This document shows, piece by piece, positions 55,371 to 64,000 of a stretch of 64,000 nucleotides of DNA. The position numbers were made by a program, and so were the translations under genes. The first letter of the stretch is position 1, and each line of letters begins with the position of its first letter. The DNA comes from Chrysomallon squamiferum (Eukaryota > Mollusca > Gastropoda > Neomphalida > Peltospiridae), in assembly GCA_012295275.1 (NCBI GenBank), contig CM022675.1, positions 14,190,463-14,254,462 on the forward strand, given 5' to 3'. The notes below the pieces were generated by a model. That model made no database searches. It was not told where the DNA came from and worked only from the letters and a program-made list of their open reading frames with translations.

Positions 55371-57534
55371 TGTGCCAGCTGATACAGTGTTTGTCTGTTT
55401 TGTGAATTCTGAATATAAAATGAAATCAGCTCCCTGCTGCCTTCTCTTTGAAATACTCTGCAAGAAATATTTATGGAGAAATTTAATTGCTAAATTTCCA
55501 CAGTGACACATACGACCTTAATGTGTGTTTATAGTGTATCACCAACTGTACACACAAAAATACTTCATTAATTAATTACATACACATAAATGTTTTGTTT
55601 GTTTCCAGTGACCAGTTTTGCTACTATAAAGCAGGCAATAGTGAACAGCCAAGTTATGTAAGGAAAACAATATAAAACATTTATGAAATTATAAAAGTGC
55701 TAGAACTTTATGCTGTGGTATCACTATATGGAAAGAGAATTGCTTAACTGATAAATGTTGATGTTTAGAAGAACAAACAAATTGTGAGTTTTCAGAAAAA
55801 TCTAAAGAAAACATATCTGAAAGATAATAAAAAATATAACATCTGACATAACAGTTCAGTATTTGTTTTGAGAAAAAAAGACAGCTATTAAAAATAACTT
55901 CAAAGATGTTGAGATTTTTATAATGATATAATGGAATTATCATCATCTTCATCATTTTCATTATTATTTATCTGTTGATAAAGAATATTTTCAAGATTAA
56001 ATATTAATATTTCAGGTGATCATTTATGTCATTACTCTAGTTAATATTGTTTTTTTTTTTGTTTAATTAGATTTAAAGAAAAATCTGTTATTAATTTTTT
56101 AATGTTAAACACACACACACACACACATATTTTATGTCTTATTTTTTCTAAAGTTCTATTAATATTATCTAAACAAAAAAACAAATTTTAGTTTAACACA
56201 ACTCAATCAACATAATTATATTTTGTCATCATACCTTAGGGAATATACAAGAGATGAAACAGTTATATTTTTTGTATTGTTTATGTATGCAATGTCAAAA
56301 TAAGTACATTTATTTGAATATTTGACTGAACTTTTCTTTTTCTTTTTATTATATATGTATATTATTTTATTTTAATTTTAATTTTAATTTTTATATTTAT
56401 TTTTTATATTAATTTCGAAAAAAAGTAAGGTATTTATTAAATATTGTTTTTGTTGTTATGCAACCCACTCCATTTCTCAGTCCCTAATATCGAATGTACT
56501 AAAATTACATCAGACTGCTAAAATTATGAAACGAGTACCTTCTCGGCGAGGCTAATAACAAAAACAAAGAAAAAGAAAGAAAGAAAGAAAGAAAGAAAAA
56601 AAACGAAAATAAATTAATTAAATAAAATCATCTACTAGTTTTTATTAAAGATGGAGGCTACATCTGTGAAGTATTTATTTATTTTTCATACAGTTTTAAA
56701 TAAAAACATTAAAGTCATTTATCTTTGTTATTCGCTGCTTGAGTAAATGAAATCGTTTAAAATAATCAGCGCGCATTCATACGCATGCCTTACAGAAACC
56801 CACGGCTGAAAAGAAGCCGGAATGTGATGGGAAAAAATATGCAGAAAATGTGAATTCTGACACAACGGAATTATACATTTTGAAATTAAAATTTATGTAT
56901 ATGTACCCTGTGTGCATAAATATATAATTTACATGCACACGCACACGATCAGTCTAGAAGGCCGCTTAGGATTTATGTTTAAATGTTTGATTATTGTTTG
57001 CGTATTAGTTTTGGATTTTGTTAAATTTTATTTATTTATTTATTTATTTATTATATTTTATTTTATTTAAATATTACTTGTTCGTTTTTTTTTTTTTTTT
57101 TTTTTAATTGCAGAAACTGCATGGCTCATCAAAACAGACGTTCAAAAACAATAATATATAGATCCTTTAGCTTTCAAAAAACAATTTAAAATCCTTTATT
57201 ATTTTCACGAGATCGCTCATATGCTACAGTGATCATACTGATATTTACTCTTGTACTTAATTTCGACTCGTGGCGAGCTGGTTATCAAATGTAAATCGTG
57301 ATCGTGAATTTAATACGACAAATGGGTCACCGCTACTTTAGTGAAACTATTTCAAAATGATAATTTACCACATCAGGTTTTATTTCTAAGCTTTGTGTAC
57401 TTGAATTATTATCAACAGTAGTTGTATTATTATTATTATATGTTTATTATTATTATTATTATTAATTTAATATAATATAATTTATTTATTTATTTATTAT
57501 TACTATTGTTGTTGTTGTTATTATTATTATTATA

Positions 57535-57567
<33 letters not shown>

Positions 57568-57898
57568 TTAAATTTATTTATTTATATATATTTTACTGAC
57601 TATTAATTTTGAATTCTCTGCTAAGCGTCTTGATTTTAATACATGCACTCACAAGTACTCAAATGTGATAATAAAACAGGGTTGTACTATACTTCTCACA
57701 ATGTTTGTATACTCAAGTGTTAGGTACAAGTCGCTTACGTTGTTCTAACGTTACAAGCAGACGGCCACTGTATCAATTCGCGCCAGTTACGGTGAAATAC
57801 CGTAACAAATTGCCGAAGAGAAGATTTGATATTAAATTATAATATGTTGTTGTCATTAATGTACAGTGTGGCTAATTAATTAGTTCTGAATTATTGTC

Positions 57899-57934
57899 CT
57901 TGCATAATATTAATTACACAACAACAACAACAGC

Positions 57935-57992
<58 letters not shown>

Positions 57993-58420
57993 TTAATAGA
58001 AAGTAATAGTAATAAAAGAATAAATGTATTAGAAATAACAAGATTCAACATTTATCGTATGAAAGAGTTTTTTTAATGATTGAAAAAATAATTTTTTAAG
58101 AATTGAATTCATAATCCTTGCATAATGCTAGATAGACACCAACAACGACACCAACAACAACAACAATAATAGTAATAATAACAAAAGGATGAATGATTGA
58201 ATAAATAGATGTTAAATTACTAACCTTGCATAATGCTAGACACCAACAACGTCACCAACAACAACAACAACAGTAGTAGTAGTAGTAGCAGTAATAGTAG
58301 TAGTAGTAATAAAATAATGAATGAGTTAATAAATAATTAATTAATTAGACTTGCATAATGTTAGATACACAATATCAACAACAATAATAAAAATAAATGA
58401 GTGAATTAATTATCAAATTA
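57899..58420. repeat. Degenerate tandem array marked by CCTTGCATAATG, about four units
   Basis: CTTGCATAAT followed by a GCTAGA(TA)GACACCAACAACG-like stretch, then (CAA)n, (AAT)n or (TAG)n, then GAATGA-TTGAATAAATA and ATTAATTA. Units begin at about 57899, 58116, 58224 and 58350. Unit length varies because the inner trinucleotide runs have expanded differently. Confidence 0.8.
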
Positions 58421-58703
58421 ATACTGAATTACAAGACACAAAGAGAAAAATAACAACAACAGCAGCAACAACGACAATAGTAATGATCAGTAGTGGGCCT
58501 ACATTTTTGTTGTCCTGAAGTTGAACAGTTATGAAGGCACCTCGCAAGCAGCAACGAGGACTGAGTTCCGAAGCTTGTCTCATTAGTTTGTTAACAGATC
58601 CACACCTCAGTAAAAACAGCGAAAAATACAAAACTGAAAACAAAAACTCAATATTAAATTTAAAAACTCAATATACTATCATAAATATAAATAAAAGCAT
58701 AAC

Positions 58704-58706
<3 letters not shown>

Positions 58707-58783
<77 letters not shown>
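58707..58783. repeat. (CT)n microsatellite
   Basis: A perfect CT tract of 77 bp, about 780 bp upstream of the start codon of the next gene. Confidence 0.97.
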
Positions 58784-58787
<4 letters not shown>

Positions 58788-59405
58788 ATTGATAATACAG
58801 TTATTGTTATTGTAATTGTTGTATCACCAACTCTAGATTTTTTATTATTTAAAATGATAAAAATATTTTATTCATATTAATAATTGTTATATCTATCTAT
58901 TTATCTATTTATATATATATATAGTTAATGTGTATATTAATTAATTATCTAACGAAAATAAATCAACAATTCAGAATTTAACGTAATCAATCAATATTAT
59001 GGAAGTGTAATTCAGTTTAAAATATTAATTAGTTTGTAATTTATTTTCAAACGTATCGTATTCGGTCTCACGTAGAATTTAATATGGAATTACGTCTTAA
59101 AATTAAAATGGTAATTAAAGAATGTGCGTTATCGATAGCTGAGATTCACGGATTAGCACCAAAGATTTATATGAGAAGTAATACGTATGATAAACATATT
59201 GTATTTCACTAGAATCTCGTCTTGTTGTACCAAGTGAAAGTCCACGGGTCGTACAAAACAAACCTTCTTTAATTTCACAAATGGTTCTTCCCAAAAGGGG
59301 AATCATCATCAAATTTAAAATATTTTATAATCAATACACAATGGTTTATATTTTTTATAAAACTGTTAATTTTAGTATTTAGTGTAAGAACGAGAATGAC
59401 GATAA

Positions 59406-59413
59406 TATATAAA
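59406..59413 (+). promoter_or_regulatory. Possible TATA box of the secreted-protein gene
   Basis: TATATAAA 151 bp before the start codon at 59564. Suitable spacing for a TATA promoter with a 5' UTR of about 120 nt. AT-rich background makes this weak. Confidence 0.3.
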
Positions 59414-59563
59414 AAAGTGTAATGAACGGCTGGATTTTAACGCAAAATGTCTCTTGGTAACTGGATACTGTTCCCCCTACAAATAAGTGTCAAATGAAAC
59501 TTCCATGGTCGGTCGGAATAAAACAAATGTGAGCATTCAGAACAAGCTGGTTGAGCGCTCACG

Positions 59564-62500
59564 ATGGCCAGGCTGAAGGAAACACCCCTTTTCGTGTTTC
59601 TTCTTTTATTAATTAGTGCTTCTATCACGGAACAAAATTCTAGAGCAAAAAGACAAATTGCGTCTAGCCAGTAAGTGTATCAACTAAATTATTTCTATTC
59701 GTTTTAAATATTTCAATATAAATTTTAATATTAAATTTTATTTAATATTCTCTGCATGTTTCTATTTTTATTTTATTATTATTATTACCAATTATTTAAT
59801 TTTAAATTTGTTTTTTATTATTATTTTTAATATGTTGATATAATTTACTAATTTATTTATATTATTGAAAAGTAAGTTTGTACTGTATTTCGGACATGCA
59901 TGTTGATGTGTTTGGATAAACTACACATGTGAGGCGTACATGAACAGGTTTCAGAAAGCATAAGGGAGGAAAATCTTTCAGTTACTTATTTATATATTTA
60001 TTTATTTTACTGTGGAGACAGAGGAGAGGACCTTATGGGAGAATAGAGGCCTTTTGCTAACAAAAACAATGACAGAAACATAACAAGATGAATGGACTCC
60101 ATATTCCTATTTTTAGTGGGTGGATATGGATAAATGTGCTAATCTATATGTGAATTTGTAAGTATATGTCTCTGTATGGGTCTACTTCAAATGGCTAATA
60201 AGCAATAGGAGAATCTCGAATAATTTATTAGACGGCCGTTGAAGAAGTTTTAAAAAAGAAAACTATTTTGATCATTACTGGCTTTTTGCCATGATTTTAA
60301 CATGCAATGACATTTCTAGGTAAATATCTACGTAATTAGTACATGTATCTTTTTCTGCATATTAAAACGCTAATAAAATAATATTTTTTTATTATTTAAA
60401 TAGTGCTTGCGTTTTTGGAACGTGTTTAATTATTACCTGCTGTCATAGTACCGTTCATATGTACATGTGTAGACTTATCGTATGGAATGACATTATCTAC
60501 GTATCACATTGCATATCTTGCCTCGTTCACATACCAGAATGGAAAACGCCCCCAACCGTACCACTGCAGTCTCGGTGTTTCTAATTTCTTGTAATGTAAA
60601 ACCTTTAATTGAGAAGACACCATTCCACTTCGTACATTTCTAAATATATCTGAAATCATTTCTCACTGATAACTTTGATAAATTTCACAATTAAATTTGC
60701 CAATACTGTACACTGTTTTGATACTTCCATAATGAAAACCTGAATTCTACTTCGAAGTAATTTATTTGTTTGTTTGTTCAAAGAAAATATTTAATAAGGA
60801 ATTTAACAATATCTATTAGAAATAAGGGTTATTTTCTCCGTTATTTTAAGATTTATACCACACATTAAAACACTGTCTTCTGAAATTTGATTTATTTTAT
60901 AATGAAAAAACAAACAAAAAAAGAACAAAAACAAATAAAACCTCAGACAGAAAAGAAAGAAAATAGAAAAGAATTAAAATAACGCTGTTTTCTCAATCCT
61001 TCGACTATTTAGTCCACCTATAATGATAATTACCAAATTTGAATTATAAATGTGAAGATACAAAGATATATATACAAAGATATATATATTATTTTATATA
61101 CATATATATATATTATAAATATTAAAATTTGTAAATAAATAAATGTTTTTCAGTTCAGAAATCAAAACTGTTATTAAGCAAAATATTTAAAATGTTTATA
61201 AATTCGTTAATATAGTTACAATCATATTCTATCTACTTCGATATCTCAGATATGGAATGATTCTTATGACAATGTATTATTTTTCACTGGATATATGACA
61301 GCTAACAGTACGTTTTGTTTACTTAAACTGCAGATTATTGAAAAACACCGAACGTCTGTTGTAATGTCTTGTTATTTTTTTGTGACTGAGCTGGGTCGTA
61401 ATATGAACTGACACAGTTGTAGAATATCTCTTTAAACACAGTCAACGTAAAATTAATGTCACTTAAAAATATTATGTTTATATAAAATTAAATCTCGGTG
61501 TAACTAACTTCCTACATGAAAGTGTTTCTACAGACGGCTTCGGACGCAATCATTTGTACTGACATTTTAAAACGTCTGCTCCACATCTCCGTATTTTCAG
61601 TTCACATTGCTGATTCCAAACATGTCTGGTGTAAAATATTAATTACATATATTAATTTACCATTAGATATTTGTGTCTCACATTTTTACATTCCTGGTTC
61701 AAATTGTACTACATTGCATAGTTTAACCTATTTATGCTTTCAACTTATTATCATGTCTTTACATTTTATTTATCTCAACAACAGACCTCGAATGATGACA
61801 CAAAACGGACACTTAATATTCCAGTCAGGAACAAATCACAACATCACGTTCAGATCGTCCGGCGGTGGGGCTATCACAATAGACGGACAAGACATCAGAG
61901 TTATTGCCCAGACGGTAAGCCACTGAATAAAATTCCGTTTAACCCTTTCAGCGTCGTGTCGAGATATCTAGCCATGCTGGAATACATGACGCCCTACTTT
62001 CAGTTTATTTAAATTAGAGGAACAAATAGATAATTTCCCCCACAGTGCATGCATAACTGTCGTTTGGTTATTACTAAAGATGGATCAAACATTTGTGCAT
62101 GAATGATTAAAGAACACCCTCGATACGTCCGGTATCTTTTTCTTTGTATGTGTGCGTGCCTTTATGTGCGTGAGAGTGAACTTACAAAAAACTGATTGCA
62201 AATGAACATTTAGATAACATCAAACAAACAAATCACTGTATTTAATATATATATATGTGTGTGTGTGCAATCAATTTTTTGTTATTATTATTATTATGTA
62301 TACTACTACTACTACTACTAAATAATAATAGTCTAAACAGAGAAATATATAATTATGTCTAATTAATATATTATTTTTAAAGTTTTTTTCGTGCTATACT
62401 GACTCTTAGACTGTTAAAGTATAATTCTTACCAAATGAAAGGTTGGCAAATTTCAACATTCTATCTCAGTGGTTCTCGAACTTTTTGAAGTCAGGGTGCC

Positions 62501-64000
62501 TTTGAAGTCTTACAAAAAACTGCGGACACATACACACAGACTGCTAAGAATTATAATGCAAAATATAAAAAAATACAGAAATAACTGAAAGAAGGGTGTA
62601 TACCTTTATTCATCATCTATTTTGTGCTGATGAGAAGTATGAGCCTGACGTGTCTTGGCAATTTCTTCAATGCTGGGGCGTATGTATGATAAGCAAACTC
62701 TCATTTCCTCGTCAGCAGACTGAAGATTTGTTCTTTTTTTGCACTTGATGTTGGTGAGGGTGGAACATCCTAATTCGCATAAATTTGATGTTGAAAGTTG
62801 CAGTAAAATGGCTAAAGCTTTTTTTGGATTTTGACTGGTATTCTTCTCTGATTGAAATCCAAAATGTTTCAAAACTAGATCCCTTATATTTAATCTTCAA
62901 TCGACCATCGGTGGCTACAGCTGCTAGCTCTTCTTCTTCGGTTAATGTTAAACTAGCATCATCTGAAATTTCTATGAATGGATTTTAAAACCAAGCGTAT
63001 TGTTCAGTGTTAATTGATGGAAAAAAATAATTTATTTATCTTCCAAATTTGCCAAATGTTCAAGTATTAAGGGGAAGACATCATTTATGCAAGTTTTACC
63101 TGTCAAAGGAAACATTTCCAAATTACCTTCAGAAGCTCTTCTCTTCCAGATAAGTAGTGTTTTCTGAAATGTTTTAATTTTATCAATAGATGTCAAAATA
63201 TTTTCTTCATTTCCTTGCAAGCTAGTAATCAAAATACTGAGGTGCTGAAATATATCAGCCAAATACGCTAATCAGCTAATCCAAAATTCACATCGAAGGA
63301 GCTCACAAACGTGGTTTTGTCATCACAAATATCTACCTAGATGCTAGAATTTCGTGGGGTACACCTAAGTATGTCTCCCTTTGAGAACCACTATTAAAAT
63401 TGTTTGTTTAGAGTTATCGTTCTTGATTGCATTTTTATGTAATTTCTTCTTATTTGATATATATTTAAACACTGAACAATTTCCTTGTGAATAAAACAAA
63501 AATAACTAACTAAATAAATAAAACTGAAATAACTAACTAACTAACAAAATAAATAAATACATACATAAAGCAAGTTTAAAAAGATTATTTACATACATTT
63601 TTTTTTTTTTTATATATAATTTGTAAATAATTTTTTTTTCTCTGCTGTTAAAACATCTGATGTGTATCACAATAACAACAACAACAACAATAATAATAAC
63701 GATAATGATAAAACATAACAACTATGATAATAATAGTAAAATTAAAAATATAATTAATTAAATTTAGAAAATATATGCAGGGCTATCTAGGTTTACTTGT
63801 TACAGAAGTTGAGTGATTAATTCTATGAACTCTACTCTGAACAAGTCAGTGATTGATTGGACCTGCATATGTGTGTGTGTGTTGTGTGTTTGTGTTTGAA
63901 TAGTTTTATTTTACATAGATGAATTAATGTTTAATATATTTTTATATTACAGGTAACAACAAATAAACAAGATATAGAAAGACTGAAAACCAGTCCAACA
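59564..64000 (+). CDS. Secreted protein of unknown family, 5' part only
   Basis: Exons 59564-59670, 61785-61914 and 63953-64000; the last continues past the window. Ninety-five residues are visible. The start MARLKETPLFVFLLLLISAS is a clear signal peptide (basic N-region, hydrophobic core). RAKR at residues 27-30 is a furin-type site, so a short propeptide is probably removed. Exon 2 encodes a Gly/Ser-rich, beta-prone segment (HLIFQSGTNHNITF, SSGGGAITIDGQDIRVIAQ) with one N-glycosylation sequon, N55-I-T. Exon 3 begins VTTNKQDIERLKTSPT, which may start a coiled coil. Phases agree (CA|A, then phase 0). I do not recognise the family. Intron 2 holds an antisense hAT transposon. Splice consistency makes the gene itself fairly sure. 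Confidence 0.72.
62467..63393 (-). mobile_element. hAT transposon remnant
   Basis: The left end CAGTGGTTCTCGAACTTTTT and right end GAGAACCACTA form a 10-bp inverted repeat (AGTGGTTCTC) typical of hAT elements, with the outermost base degraded on the right. No clear 8-bp target duplication (TTCTATCT against TTAAAATT). The 927-bp interior carries broken transposase frames on the minus strand. It is truncated relative to a full hAT element. It lies antisense in intron 2 of the secreted-protein gene. Confidence 0.82.
62606..63262 (-). pseudogene. hAT transposase C-terminal part, ZBED5/SCAND3-like, frameshifted
   Basis: Reading 63262 to 63032: ADIFQHLSILITSLQG, then IDKIKTFQKTLLIWKRR and GNLEMFPL, the region before the C-terminal domain in ZBED5-type transposases. 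After a shift, 62872 to 62606 gives LLQLSTSNLCELGCSTLTNI then ADEEMRVCLSYIRPSIEE, the hAT dimerisation domain. The N-terminal BED finger and most of the catalytic region are missing. At least one frame change and an internal stop show it is dead. Family assignment is from memory of the motifs. Confidence 0.8.

Larger units (their letters stand above)
55371..59563. other. Intergenic region, IGBP1 to the secreted-protein gene
   Basis: IGBP1 3' UTR at the left. No coding exon recognised. Repeats include (CA)n near 56108-56127, (GAAA)n near 56572-56598, poly-T near 57087-57106, (TTA)n at 57421-57565, the array at 57899-58420 and (CT)n at 58707-58783. A CpG-containing patch around 57720-57830 has no recognised function. 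Confidence 0.45.

Noticed and set aside
58531-58815. Open frame starting MKAPRKQQRG that runs into the CT tract
   Set aside because: Ends in poly-Ser-Leu from the microsatellite and has no family resemblance.
61937-62013. Possible short TTAA-bounded element (TTAACCCTTTCAGCGTC ...) after exon 2 of the secreted-protein gene
   Set aside because: Only a few bases of inverted similarity between its ends, too weak to call.

Overview
This window is AT-rich animal nuclear DNA. It holds eight complete spliced protein genes, the 5' part of a ninth, and one tRNA gene. I rebuilt the genes by hand from splice sites, reading phase and resemblance to known families. All eight complete models give uninterrupted reading frames whose lengths are whole codons. 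A sterol 4-alpha-methyl oxidase gene argues against arthropods and nematodes, which lack this pathway. The SLC34 phosphate transporter, FMC1, CFAP410 and RNF32 genes fit a bilaterian. Short-to-medium introns, abundant (AAT)n and (GA)n tracts and many small terminal-inverted-repeat elements suggest a spiralian, perhaps a gastropod mollusc. That placement is inference only.

Layout, left to right: MSRA (-, 1754-5743) faces away from CFAP410 (+, 7761-11401), with a pogo/Tigger-type element between them. RNF32 (-, 14572-20350) sits head to head with TSN (+, 20520-24601), with only 169 bp between start codons. MSMO1 (+, 26930-32724) converges on an SLC34A-type transporter (-, 36080-43051). A lone tRNA-Gly(UCC) lies at 44731-44802. 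FMC1 (-, 47775-49811) is head to head with IGBP1 (+, 50127-55370), with 315 bp between start codons. A secreted protein of unknown family starts at 59564 and runs off the right edge.

The genes are unrelated housekeeping or ciliary functions: methionine sulfoxide repair, cilium, ubiquitin ligation, RNA cleavage by C3PO, sterol synthesis, phosphate uptake, ATP synthase assembly and PP2A chaperoning. They do not form a pathway. The repeated structural theme is divergent pairs sharing a promoter.

I found no convincing new system. The best leads are small structures inside genes. One is a 73-bp inverted copy of the end of IGBP1 exon 7, placed so that the two arms flank exons 8-10. Another is a tandem duplication of the end of MSMO1 exon 5 that carries a decoy splice donor. 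There are also two GC-AG first introns, an enlarged loop in the second RING of RNF32, and several degenerate transposons (pogo/Tigger, hAT, a LINE RNase H fragment, and TTAA-flanked and other TIR elements).
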